This document shows positions 56,264 to 64,000 of a stretch of 64,000 bases of DNA, piece by piece. This DNA is from Maribacter sp. ACAM166 (GTDB taxonomy: Bacteria > Bacteroidota > Bacteroidia > Flavobacteriales > Flavobacteriaceae): positions 235,124 to 299,123 of the forward strand of contig NZ_VAUW01000003.1 in assembly GCF_005771495.1 (NCBI RefSeq), given 5' to 3'. Both the position numbers and the translations under genes were made by a program. Every line of letters starts with the position of its first letter. Positions within the stretch are counted from its first letter, which is position 1. The notes beneath the pieces are model-generated. The model had not been told where the DNA came from. It worked only from the letters and a program-made list of their open reading frames with translations, and did not search any database.

Positions 56264-56515
56264 CTGAATACACTCAATGCTTCGTCTAATTTAGGTGAAA
56301 AGAAACTAGTTAACAATACAATTATTGCTAAAGGGCTCAGTATAATAGTAAGTTAGCACCTTAACGCATTATTTAGGAGCGGGTTAATGAACAGATGCGG
56401 AAGGCTATGACCGAATCGGAAAATTTTTCTAAGTGAAATCAGAGCTTTTAAAAATATTATTAAACTTGTAAAATTTGCTCACTGAAAAGAGCAAGTGTAA
56501 ACTTTATCTTGAGCT
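56264..56515. other. Intergenic region downstream of the Fur-family gene
   Basis: About 250 bp of AT-rich sequence between the methyltransferase relic and the end of the Fur-family gene. I see no gene, clear hairpin or repeat. Confidence 0.45.
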
Positions 56516-57004
56516 TTAAACCGTTGTATCACTCTCTACATGCATACCTTTCTCTTCAACAGTCGATTTTTGGTTTCGTGTACCATAAAAGTATAAGGAG
56601 TGTTCGTCTATCTTGACATTAAAGGTCTCTTCGATTGTCTCCTTAATTTTTTGAATTCTTGGGTCGTTAAATTCTAAAACCTCACCCGTATCGGTTAGAA
56701 TAATATGGTCGTGTTTGCCATCAAAAAACGATTTTTCAAACTGTGCGACTTTAGTACCAAATTGATGTTTACGTACCAAATGGCATTCCAATAGGAGTTC
56801 CATTGTGTTATAAAGGGTGGCACGACTTACTCTATAGTTCTTATTTTTCATTTGAACGTATAGAGAATCTATATCCAGATGTTCTTCACAGTCATAAATC
56901 TCTTTTAAAATAGTATATCGCTCGGGAGTTTTCCGGTGTCCGTTTTCTTCAAGAAAAGCTGTAAATACTCCCCTGATAATACTAAAACTACTTTCGCAAG
57001 CCAT
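56516..57004 (-). CDS. Fur-family transcriptional regulator
   Basis: The 162-residue protein has the winged helix of Fur/PerR/Zur proteins ([16 protein letters not shown], then [18 protein letters not shown]) and the dimer domain with [17 protein letters not shown]. The structural CxxC zinc pair that usually follows the HDH motif is absent here (IILTDTG). It is divergent from the Cys-rich gene at 57131 and next to five probable iron-related genes, so it may regulate them. The metal specificity is not known. Confidence 0.88.
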   Translation of the reverse strand: MACESSFSIIRGVFTAFLEENGHRKTPERYTILKEIYDCEEHLDIDSLYVQMKNKNYRVSRATLYNTMELLLECHLVRKHQFGTKVAQFEKSFFDGKHDHIILTDTGEVLEFNDPRIQKIKETIEETFNVKIDEHSLYFYGTRNQKSTVEEKGMHVESDTTV

Positions 57005-57130
57005 AAAAAGTTCTTTTTACAAAATTACATATTTGGTTTTAGTTACGAGTTATTTTAACTGTAGCCTATTTAAATTCATCCCAAGTCTGTTCCGTTTTAC
57101 TTTTAAGTAGAATACTAAGTTAAAAAGGCT

Positions 57131-57379
57131 GTGTCGATACGATTTGGAAATAGTTGTTTAAACTGTGAAAATTTAATGGAAGTAAACACGTGTAAAGTTC
57201 ATAGTGTTCAAGTAGGAAATAGTTACACTTGCGATACTTTTGAAATGAAAGCAGCTTTAAAAGCAGAACAAAACTGTATCAGTTGCGTTCGTTTTGAAGC
57301 AAGTGACTGTGCTAATCCGAAGAAGGCTGCGCCAAGTATGTCTTGCAATCATTGGGCTCCGAAAAATGCTAGCGCTTAA
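57131..57379 (+). CDS. Small Cys-rich protein with duplicated Cys module
   Basis: This 82-residue protein starts at GTG 57131. Eight cysteines form two copies of a module: C9-x2-C12-x8-C21-x12-C34 and C49-x2-C52-x7-C60-x11-C72. Each copy could bind one zinc or iron atom. There is no signal peptide, so it acts in the cytoplasm. It is divergent from the Fur-family gene, with a shared control region, and is followed by a strong terminator. I do not recognise the family. Confidence 0.7.
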   Translation: MSIRFGNSCLNCENLMEVNTCKVHSVQVGNSYTCDTFEMKAALKAEQNCISCVRFEASDCANPKKAAPSMSCNHWAPKNASA

Positions 57380-57405
57380 GAAATAATTTAAAGTTCTATT
57401 TATTA

Positions 57406-57438
57406 AAAAACGGCTTCCTGTATAAGGAAGCCGTTTTT
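57406..57438 (+). terminator. Strong rho-independent terminator
   Basis: AAAAACGGCTTCC (57406-57418) and GGAAGCCGTTTTT (57426-57438) form a perfect 13-bp stem around TGTATAA, right after the Cys-rich gene. Confidence 0.92.
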
Positions 57439-57483
57439 AGTTAGTAGAATTCTCAAAAAATAATGCTTGATATATAAAATACT

Positions 57484-57585
57484 AAATCTTTAAGTTTATT
57501 TAGATTTAATATAAATAGACTTGTGTAATTCTATTTTGTGTTTTAGATTTGCGCCTCTATTGAGAATAAGTCTAAATAAATATAA
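57484..57585 (+). promoter_or_regulatory. Promoter with two operator-like boxes (imelysin 1)
   Basis: A 34-bp box (57484-57517, core TTTAGATTTAATATAAATA) ends 3 bp before the TTG of a promoter: TTG 57521-57523, 20 bp, TAGATTTG 57544-57551. A second box, AAGTCTAAATAAATATAA (57568-57585), lies just before the ATG. Both recur at 61420-61530 in the same arrangement. The upstream TTTAGA and downstream TCTAAA cores are inverted to each other, as for a dimeric repressor such as Fur. Confidence 0.65.
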
Positions 57586-57591
57586 CATAAA

Positions 57592-58761
57592 ATGAAAAAA
57601 ATTGCTCTTACCCTTACCGCGTGTTCAGTACTGTTTTTTACGAGCTGTTCTGACGATGAAAAAGTTGAACCAATTATTGACCCTATAGACAACAGTATCG
57701 ATAAAGCTACTGTTAAAGCCAATTATGCTGATTTGGTATTGGCAAACTATCAAGCAGCCATGGCAGATGCTGAAGCCCTTGAAACAGCTATTCAAACTTT
57801 TGTTGGTGACCCGACTGAAGTAAATTTCAACGCTACTAAAGAGGTTTGGTTGACTTCTAGAGAAAGTTATGGACCGAGTGAAGCTTTTCGTTTTGCTAAC
57901 GGACCTATTGATTCAGGCGATACAGAAGATATTGAAGGGTTTTTAAATTCGTGGCCTTTAGATGAAGCCTATATCGACTATGTTGATGGTGCTGCTGCTT
58001 CAGGAATTATAAATGACCCAACAGCTTTCCCAACACTTAGTAAAGTAGTGTTGACCGGTGAAAATGGAAATGGGGGCGAAGAAAATGTCGCTATTGGATA
58101 TCATGCTATCGAGTTCTTACTTTGGGGGCAAGATCTTACGGCACCAGCAGAAAATATGCCTGGCCAACGCTCATATACTGATTTTGTTGATGGTGGTACA
58201 GCAATGAATCAAGACCGCAGAAGAGAATATCTTGCTATTGTTGCAGATTTGCTAACCGATCATTTGCAAATTATAATTGATGAATGGTCTGGTGCTTACA
58301 AAGCAACGTTTTTAGCGCTTGACGATAACGCTGCTCTAGACAATATGATCAGTAGTATCGCCGAATTATCGCGTAGCGAATTAGCAATTGAACGTATGGC
58401 TGTTGCTTTGCAAAATCAAAACCAAGAAGATGAACACTCTTGCTTTAGTGATAACACACACCGTGATGTGCGATTGAACTTAGATGGTATAGTCAACGTT
58501 TACAAAGGGACTTATGGGAGTGTTAGCGGTAGTTCATTAGAAGATTTAATTGAAGAAGCAGATGCTGATTTGGCAACAGAATTGAACACTTTGCTCACCA
58601 CTGCTCAAACAGAATTAGATGTAACCTTAGATCCTTTCGATTTTGCCATTGTTGATGGAGAGTCAAGCATAGAAGGAGCAAAGGTGCAGACTGCGGTTCA
58701 AGCACTAGTAGCTTTTGGAGATAAACTATTAGAAGCTAGACCAGCTTTAGGTATTAACTAG
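57592..58761 (+). CDS. Imelysin-family (M75) iron-regulated lipoprotein
   Basis: The 389-residue protein has a lipoprotein signal (MKKIALTLTACSVLFFTSC). Its imelysin domain holds the conserved SYGPSEAFRFANGPID and GYHAIEFLLWGQD, the full H-x-x-E motif near residue 168. The family was named for insulin cleavage, and its bacterial members take part in iron uptake at the envelope. Of the three imelysin-like proteins in this locus only this one keeps H-x-x-E. Two operator-like boxes precede it. Confidence 0.92.
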   Translation: MKKIALTLTACSVLFFTSCSDDEKVEPIIDPIDNSIDKATVKANYADLVLANYQAAMADAEALETAIQTFVGDPTEVNFNATKEVWLTSRESYGPSEAFRFANGPIDSGDTEDIEGFLNSWPLDEAYIDYVDGAAASGIINDPTAFPTLSKVVLTGENGNGGEENVAIGYHAIEFLLWGQDLTAPAENMPGQRSYTDFVDGGTAMNQDRRREYLAIVADLLTDHLQIIIDEWSGAYKATFLALDDNAALDNMISSIAELSRSELAIERMAVALQNQNQEDEHSCFSDNTHRDVRLNLDGIVNVYKGTYGSVSGSSLEDLIEEADADLATELNTLLTTAQTELDVTLDPFDFAIVDGESSIEGAKVQTAVQALVAFGDKLLEARPALGIN

Positions 58762-58786
58762 AAAGTACAATTTGTTTATGGCAAAG

Positions 58787-58817
58787 TTTGAAGAGAATTC
58801 ATATTCTTTTAGGTTTG
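58787..58817 (+). promoter_or_regulatory. Bacteroidetes promoter of the DUF1111 gene
   Basis: TTTG (58787-58790), a 19-bp spacer and TAGGTTTG (58810-58817) match the consensus exactly. An AAAACTG/CAGTTTT hairpin (about 58831-58857) lies between promoter and start codon. The two 34-bp-type boxes are not seen here. Confidence 0.65.
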
Positions 58818-58871
58818 GCTTTAGATCAAAAAAACTGAATTATTACGAATCCAGTTTTACCATTTTATAAA

Positions 58872-60272
58872 ATGAGGATATCAAGATATTTTTTAGTTAC
58901 TTTTTTTGTTGGGTTCTTACTGTTTTCTTCATGTAGTAAAGATGAGATTATAATTCCTTTGATGGCGGAAGACGGTGAGGAGTTATCTGGTGGAGATAAT
59001 ACCTCTAACAATTTTTCTGCGGAGGCTTTTGGTTTTGCTTCTCCCGATTTGACTTTTCATGAACGTGTGACTTTTGGTGTTGGTAATTCTCTTTTTAATC
59101 AAAGTTGGGTAACCGCTCCCGCCTCTACAACTGCGCGTGATGGGCTAGGTCCGCTTTTTAATGCTCGAAACTGTTCGGGTTGTCATTTCAAAGATGGCCG
59201 TGGTAGACCTCCTGAGTTTGATGGAGAGTTTTCGCACGGACTATTACTACGATTCGGTCTATTAGAAAAAGACGAAAATGGTGAGAATATTGGTGACCCC
59301 ATATATGGTAAACAATTTCAAGACAATTCAATTTTAAGTATTGAGAAAGAAGGTACACTAATTGTAAGTTATGAACCGCTGGTGGTTACTTATGACGACG
59401 GAACTCAGGTAACACTTCGTAAACCAGAATATGGATTTTCTGGATTGAATTATGGTGAGATAAACGCAATGACACGAATTTCTCCTCGTGTTGCCAACCA
59501 AATGATTGGCCTTGGGTTGCTTGACGCCATTCCGGAAACAACATTGAATAGTTTTGCTGATCCCAATGATGCGGACGGAGATGGTATTTCTGGCAGAACC
59601 AATAAGGTTTTTGATAGAGCCACAAACACGGTGAAAGTAGGTCGGTTTGGTTGGAAAGCAAATCAACCCAATATAAAACAACAAGTTGCTGCTGCTTTTG
59701 CTGGAGATTTGGGTATAACATCTTCTCTTTTTCCAGAAGAAAATTGTGTGTCCACTTTAGATTGTGATTCTTTACCGAATGGTGGTTCACCTGAAATTCC
59801 TGATACTAATCTGAATAAAGTCACTTTCTATGCAGCCACCCTAGCGGTACCTGCAAGAAGAGATGTTGATGATGAGAATGTTTTGGAAGGAAAAGAAATT
59901 TTCAATAGCATTAATTGTATCGCCTGTCACATTCCTAAAATAGAAACAGGTTCATATGATATTACAAGCCTTGCCAATCAAACTATTCGGCCCTACACAG
60001 ACCTTTTATTGCATGATATGGGAGAAGGTTTAGCTGATAATTTACCAGATTTTGATGCAGCAGGAAATGAATGGCGTACACCACCTTTATGGGGGATTGG
60101 TCTAATTGAAACTGTAAATAGTCATACAAATTTATTACATGATGGTCGCGCTCGAAATATAGAAGAAGCAATTTTATGGCATGGTGGAGAAGCGCTAAAT
60201 GCGCAAACGAAGTTTAAGGCATTGCCCCAAGATGAACGGAGCAAACTAATTCAATTTTTAAACACACTATAA
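58872..60272 (+). CDS. Di-haem oxidoreductase-like lipoprotein (DUF1111)
   Basis: The 466-residue protein has a lipoprotein signal ending LLFSSC. Two haem c motifs are present: NCSGCHFKDGRG near 100 and NCIACHIPK near 348. Between them is the DUF1111 core with DADGDGISGRTNKVFD and RFGWKANQPN. Such proteins carry electrons in the periplasm or at the outer membrane. It is 8 bp before the second imelysin gene, so the two are cotranscribed, and the pairing suggests redox-linked iron transport. Confidence 0.9.
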   Translation: MRISRYFLVTFFVGFLLFSSCSKDEIIIPLMAEDGEELSGGDNTSNNFSAEAFGFASPDLTFHERVTFGVGNSLFNQSWVTAPASTTARDGLGPLFNARNCSGCHFKDGRGRPPEFDGEFSHGLLLRFGLLEKDENGENIGDPIYGKQFQDNSILSIEKEGTLIVSYEPLVVTYDDGTQVTLRKPEYGFSGLNYGEINAMTRISPRVANQMIGLGLLDAIPETTLNSFADPNDADGDGISGRTNKVFDRATNTVKVGRFGWKANQPNIKQQVAAAFAGDLGITSSLFPEENCVSTLDCDSLPNGGSPEIPDTNLNKVTFYAATLAVPARRDVDDENVLEGKEIFNSINCIACHIPKIETGSYDITSLANQTIRPYTDLLLHDMGEGLADNLPDFDAAGNEWRTPPLWGIGLIETVNSHTNLLHDGRARNIEEAILWHGGEALNAQTKFKALPQDERSKLIQFLNTL

Positions 60273-60279
60273 TTCTGGA

Positions 60280-61383
60280 ATGAATAAAAAAAAATATTTG
60301 CTTTTTAGTTTTTTGATGCTAATAACCTTTTCATGTGGGAATGATGATATGGGAGGAGAAACTGATGAAGATATTATTAGCGTGGAGGAGGGAAGACGAA
60401 TGCAAGTAGCTGAGCTCTACGATAGCCAAATAACAATACTTCAGCAAAAACATATTGATTTATTGGAAATATTTGTTGACGAAAGTGAAAATTTTGCTTC
60501 CGCTCCATCAGCGGCTTCGCTTGCTCTTGTACAACAAACTTGGAAGAACGCTTTTCTTCATTGGAAATCAGCAGAAATTTATAATCTGGGAGCAATTCAA
60601 AGTTCATTTATTCATACGCGAATTCACCAATGGCCAGTAAATACGAGAATCATTGAAGCAAATATTAGCGGCGCTCAAAGTATTGATAATAAATACATTT
60701 CAAGCACTGGAGCAAATGTAAAAGGGTATGGCGCTATCGAGTATTTGTTATTTCATGATACTGATGCTGCTGTACTTTTGGAGTTTACAACTTCCGAGAA
60801 TAAAGAAAGACGATTGCAATATGTAGTGTCTTTAGTCGAAAACTTAAAAGAGCAATCCGATGTACTTCGTGTTTTTTGGACTGATACTGAAACTACCTTT
60901 AAAGAGAATCTAGAAACGGGAGTTAATGGGAGTCAAAATCGAGTTGTCAATGCCTTGATTGCTGCTTTAGAATCTATAAAGAGAAGAAAAATAGAGGAAG
61001 CTTTGAATACAGAGTCTCTAGCCGTTGAGCAGTTGGAAGCATTCCGAAGTGCACAAAGTAAAGAAGCCATTGCGGCAAACTTGAGCGCAATTTACAATAC
61101 TTATTTGGGCGACTTTGAAAACAATAACAACTTTGGATTGTCGGAGTATGCGATTGAAGTCTTAAATAGACAAGACTTAGATAAAGCCATTCGAGAAGCA
61201 TTCAGACGGGCATTTGATGATTTGGAGGCAATTGATGGCTCGTTGGAAAGTGCGCTGATTTCAAATGTTGATTTGATAGAAAGCCTCAGGGTAAGTATTC
61301 AAGAAATCATAGCCATCTTTAAAACAGATTTTTCAAGTGCAGCGAATATTGTGGTCACGTTTAATGATAATGATGGAGACTAG
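60280..61383 (+). CDS. Imelysin-like lipoprotein without the H-x-x-E motif
   Basis: The 367-residue protein has a lipoprotein signal ending LITFSC and two imelysin-type halves. The motif corresponding to H-x-x-E reads GYGAIEYLLF: His is replaced by Gly and Glu remains. The helix WKNAFLHWKSAEIYNLG and SSFIHTRIHQWPVNTRII match family regions. It lies 8 bp after the DUF1111 gene. The likely role is iron binding or scaffolding, not proteolysis. Confidence 0.85.
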   Translation: MNKKKYLLFSFLMLITFSCGNDDMGGETDEDIISVEEGRRMQVAELYDSQITILQQKHIDLLEIFVDESENFASAPSAASLALVQQTWKNAFLHWKSAEIYNLGAIQSSFIHTRIHQWPVNTRIIEANISGAQSIDNKYISSTGANVKGYGAIEYLLFHDTDAAVLLEFTTSENKERRLQYVVSLVENLKEQSDVLRVFWTDTETTFKENLETGVNGSQNRVVNALIAALESIKRRKIEEALNTESLAVEQLEAFRSAQSKEAIAANLSAIYNTYLGDFENNNNFGLSEYAIEVLNRQDLDKAIREAFRRAFDDLEAIDGSLESALISNVDLIESLRVSIQEIIAIFKTDFSSAANIVVTFNDNDGD

Positions 61384-61419
61384 TTCATCAGAAAGATTCA
61401 CAAGGTTACCTAATGGTTA

Positions 61420-61530
61420 AAATCCTTAAGTTTATTTAGATTTAATATAAATAAAATTTGTCAGATTCAATTTTGATGTTATTTTTGTGGCTCGAAAAAC
61501 AGTATTCATACTAAGTCTAAATTAATATAA
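61420..61530 (+). promoter_or_regulatory. Promoter with two operator-like boxes (DUF4856 gene)
   Basis: The 34-bp box 61420-61453 matches 57484-57517 in all but one base. It precedes a perfect promoter: TTG 61458-61460, 19 bp, TATTTTTG 61480-61487. AAGTCTAAATTAATATAA (61513-61530) matches the second box and lies just before the ATG. Confidence 0.7.
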
Positions 61531-61531
61531 A

Positions 61532-62827
61532 ATGAAAAAAGTACTTTTTACACTAGCACTTACTGCTGGATTATTTTTTATCTCATGTACATCTGATGAT
61601 ACCGACCCACCTGTTGTAGAGCCAACATGTACTGATGGTATTCAAAATGGAGATGAAACCGGAGTAGATTGCGGTGGTAGTTGTACTCCTTGTATTATTG
61701 CAATAGAAAACCCTGCTGGTTTTACTTTTGAGCGTGATGGTGAAAGTACTGTTAGTTTTGGTGGTCAGACTACTAGACTTCAAATGGGAGCTAAAATTTT
61801 AAGCACCTTTAAAGACGAGACAACTACTGCAGCTAAAATTAAAGCCATGTATGCACATGAAGAAGGTGTGATGGATTTTGGAGATGTTGATTTAAATGCT
61901 TCTAATAAAAGTGTTCGAAGTAAAACAGCTGCATCTGTAGATTTATTTTCAACAAATGCTACTGACCAAGCCTTGATTCGTGCCGATTTTGACGGGTGGA
62001 TTACCGCTCAAGTTGAAGAGGTATTCCCTAATTGGGGAGTTGCTGCAGTTGCTGGTACTGCTGGTCAAATTGCTGATGGTTCATCAACAAGATATATTAG
62101 TGCTAAAGGTTTAGAGTACAACCAACTATTCAATAAAGGTTTGATTGGTGGTTTGACTGCTGACCAAATTCTGAACAACTATTTGAGTCCTGCCGTATTA
62201 GATGAGGCTGATAATAGAGCGAACAATGATGAAAATGTCGTTGCTGAAGGAAAAGCATACACGACTATGGAGCATAAATGGGATGAAGCCTACGGATATG
62301 CTTACGGTCTAAATGCAGATGCTGCAAATCCTAATTCAGATTTAGGAGCAGACAGTTTTTTAAATAAGTATATCGGTAGAGTAGAAGGTGATGATGATTT
62401 TGCTGGTATTGCAGATGAAATTTTCCAAGCCTTTAAATTAGGTAGAGCTGCCATAGTTGCCAAGCAATATGATGTTAGAGATGAGCAAGCTGAAATTCTT
62501 AGACAGAAAATTTCTGAGATTATAGGCATCCGCGCAGTTTATTATTTACAACAAGCAAAAGTACCTTTGGCACGAGAAACACCTGCCTATGGAAGTGCTT
62601 TTCATGATTTATCAGAAGGATACGGATTTATCTATAGCCTTCAATTCACAAGAAAACCAAATTCAACAGAGTCATATTTTACTAAAGCTGAAGTAGATGC
62701 TTTCTTGGTTGATTTATTGGATGACGGTGACAACGGACTATGGGATGTAACTCCTGAAACACTAGACACCATTGCGGAGGCAATTACAGATAGGTTTGAT
62801 TTTACCTTGGCACAAGCATCTGAATAA
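61532..62827 (+). CDS. DUF4856 lipoprotein with Cys-rich linker
   Basis: The 431-residue protein has a lipoprotein signal ending LFFISC. A Cys-rich segment follows (CTDGIQNGDETGVDCGGSC and one more Cys), a motif frequent in flavobacterial secreted proteins. The DUF4856 domain then covers about 65-430 (FTFERDGESTVSFGGQTTRL, EHKWDEAYGYAYGLN). The function of DUF4856 is unknown, but it regularly occurs near imelysin genes. It is transcribed from its own promoter and ends at a strong terminator. Confidence 0.88.
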   Translation: MKKVLFTLALTAGLFFISCTSDDTDPPVVEPTCTDGIQNGDETGVDCGGSCTPCIIAIENPAGFTFERDGESTVSFGGQTTRLQMGAKILSTFKDETTTAAKIKAMYAHEEGVMDFGDVDLNASNKSVRSKTAASVDLFSTNATDQALIRADFDGWITAQVEEVFPNWGVAAVAGTAGQIADGSSTRYISAKGLEYNQLFNKGLIGGLTADQILNNYLSPAVLDEADNRANNDENVVAEGKAYTTMEHKWDEAYGYAYGLNADAANPNSDLGADSFLNKYIGRVEGDDDFAGIADEIFQAFKLGRAAIVAKQYDVRDEQAEILRQKISEIIGIRAVYYLQQAKVPLARETPAYGSAFHDLSEGYGFIYSLQFTRKPNSTESYFTKAEVDAFLVDLLDDGDNGLWDVTPETLDTIAEAITDRFDFTLAQASE

Positions 62828-62854
62828 AAAAGTTAGAATGTTAATAAAAAAGGG

Positions 62855-62886
62855 AGTCACTTCTTAGGTTAGAAGTGACTACTTTT
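62855..62886 (+). terminator. Rho-independent terminator
   Basis: AGTCACTTCT (62855-62864) and AGAAGTGACT (62871-62880) form a perfect 10-bp stem around TAGGTT, followed by ACTTTTTTA. Confidence 0.92.
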
Positions 62887-62924
62887 TTATTTTTGTCTTT
62901 AATTAGAATAAATAAAAATAAGCT

Positions 62925-63896
62925 ATGAAGCGGATTTTAGGAATGGCACTTTTTATAAGCCTTGTTTGGGCCTGTTCTTCTGATAATGAGGAGGTAGTTG
63001 TACCACCAACAGACGGAACTCCAGAAGAGCCAACAGCGGTCAATTTTGAAAGAGGACCAATGCTCACCAATTGGGCAGATAATATTATTATTCCTTCTTA
63101 TGAAGCTTTTTCTGTTCAGATGTCTGCATTAACGACTTCTTTTGAAACCTTTAAAGTCGATGCAACTACAACAAATTTAGTTGCTTTCCGAGAGGCTTGG
63201 TTATCAGCATATATAGGCTGGCAACACGTTTCTATGTTTGAAATTGGTCCAGCTGAAAGTGTTGATTTTCGGTTTAGCATGAATACGTATCCCACCAATA
63301 CAGATAATATCGATAATCATGTTGCATCTGGCATGTATGACTTGTCACTTTCTTCGAATAGGTCATCGAAGGGTTTTCCAGCTTTAGATTATTTGATAAA
63401 TGGTTTAGGTGAAAATGATGATGCTATCATTTCTAAATATACTTCCGAAGAAAAAGATGCATTATTAGCATATACCGAAGCAGTATTGGCTGATATGAGT
63501 TCATTAACTGTAGAAGTGGTAGCCGATTGGAAGGGTAGTTATCGAGACACTTTTGTTTCTAATGATGGATCTTCTGCAACTGCGTCTGTTGACCGTTTTG
63601 TAAACGACTATATTTTCTATTTTGAAAAATTCTTAAGAGCAGGAAAAATGGGAATTCCCTTAGGTGTTTTTTCAGGAAGTCCGCTTCCAGAAAATGTAGA
63701 GGCTTTTCATAAAGGAGATGTTTCAAAAATTTTATTCCTTGAAGGTCTTCAGGCTATGCAAGATTTTTTCAATGGCAGGCATTTCGCTTCCAGTACTATT
63801 GGTGAAAGTTTGGCCTCTTATTTAGATAATTTAAATACGATCAAAGATGGTGAAGACTTGAAAGCACTTATTAACCTGAGTTCGATTAAAACATAA
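62925..63896 (+). CDS. Imelysin-like lipoprotein (third paralogue)
   Basis: The 323-residue protein has a short lipoprotein signal ending LVWAC. Its imelysin core includes AFREAWLSAYIGWQHVSMFE and MNTYPTNTDNIDNHV. The active-site motif is changed to GFPALDYLING, so both His and Glu of H-x-x-E are lost. The gene stands alone after a terminator. Only a weak box-like AT-rich leader (TTTAATTAGAATAAATAAA) precedes it. Confidence 0.85.
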   Translation: MKRILGMALFISLVWACSSDNEEVVVPPTDGTPEEPTAVNFERGPMLTNWADNIIIPSYEAFSVQMSALTTSFETFKVDATTTNLVAFREAWLSAYIGWQHVSMFEIGPAESVDFRFSMNTYPTNTDNIDNHVASGMYDLSLSSNRSSKGFPALDYLINGLGENDDAIISKYTSEEKDALLAYTEAVLADMSSLTVEVVADWKGSYRDTFVSNDGSSATASVDRFVNDYIFYFEKFLRAGKMGIPLGVFSGSPLPENVEAFHKGDVSKILFLEGLQAMQDFFNGRHFASSTIGESLASYLDNLNTIKDGEDLKALINLSSIKT

Positions 63897-64000
63897 CTAG
63901 TTGATTTGTTTTAACGGTTTGATATTTGATGCTAGGTTTCTTGGGCAAGAAGCTATATGCAATAAGGCCTGAGATAATATTCACCAAGAAATTACCAAAG
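63886..64000 (-). CDS. Partial membrane protein entering from the right edge
   Basis: On the minus strand a frame is open from the window edge to TAA at 63886-63888. The 37 visible residues read FGNFLVNIISGLIAYSFLPK, then a polar tail ending NQLVMF. This is the C-terminus of an integral membrane protein. It overlaps the end of the third imelysin gene by 11 bp in convergent orientation. The family cannot be named from this fragment. Confidence 0.5.
   Translation of the reverse strand, partial: FGNFLVNIISGLIAYSFLPKKPSIKYQTVKTNQLVMF

Noticed and set aside
1..64000. CRISPR array, rRNA genes, riboswitch
   Set aside because: No regularly spaced repeats, no rRNA-like sequence, and no known riboswitch core was recognised, including before gcvT.

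Overview
The window looks like chromosomal DNA from a marine-type member of the Flavobacteriaceae (Bacteroidetes). Four things point there. Gene content is flavobacterial: fused thrA, a TTG-started 7TM-HD phosphohydrolase, imelysin/DUF1111/DUF4856 lipoproteins and PRTRC genes on a mobile element. Composition is AT-rich. Several promoters fit the Bacteroidetes pattern TTTG-N17-20-TAnnTTTG. The two tRNA genes lack an encoded CCA end. The genus cannot be fixed from the sequence alone.

Positions 1 to about 26,900 are the right-hand part of an integrative conjugative or mobilizable element whose left end lies outside the window. It carries a cut-off gene, a degenerate primase/TOPRIM-like protein, an M23 peptidoglycan hydrolase, a 1668-residue methyltransferase-helicase fusion of the DarB-like antirestriction type, and a small cargo block. 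That block holds a 50-residue lipoprotein, a membrane protein, a CI-type repressor and a PD-(D/E)XK-like protein. Then comes a PRTRC cassette (E, C, F, B, ThiF), in effect a bacterial ubiquitin-like conjugation cassette with a Ub-like, an E2-like and an E1-like protein. It is followed by a mobilization module (candidate oriT, mobC, relaxase). An AT-rich restriction/defence cargo follows, and a tyrosine integrase sits at the end, abutting the 3' end of yebC.

Positions 26,926 to 37,931 are core metabolism: yebC, a pterin carbinolamine dehydratase, an epimerase, glutaminase and gcvT, then the thrA-thrB-thrC operon, with nnr divergent. A strong Bacteroidetes promoter and a 30-codon threonine-rich leader peptide precede thrA, which suggests attenuation control.

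Positions 38,111 to 41,127 hold a decayed restriction-modification system. The XRE controller and the cytosine-5 methyltransferase are intact. The two downstream genes, including the PD-(D/E)XK restriction enzyme, carry six in-frame stop codons and one frameshift. Core genes follow: clpC, gyrA, a TPR protein, an NlpC/P60-like protein without its catalytic cysteine, a thiolase, the 7TM-HD protein, tRNA-Ser and tRNA-Pro.

Positions 52,430 to 56,300 are a scar downstream of tRNA-Pro: a broken integrase, more than 1 kb of apparently non-coding sequence, an orphan gene, an IS3-family remnant and a truncated methyltransferase. From 56,516 to the end is an iron-type locus: a Fur-family regulator, a duplicated Cys-module protein, three imelysin-like lipoproteins, a di-haem DUF1111 protein and a DUF4856 lipoprotein. 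Two of its promoters share a near-identical 34-bp box and a second downstream box, so they are probably co-regulated. A membrane-protein gene enters from the right edge on the minus strand.
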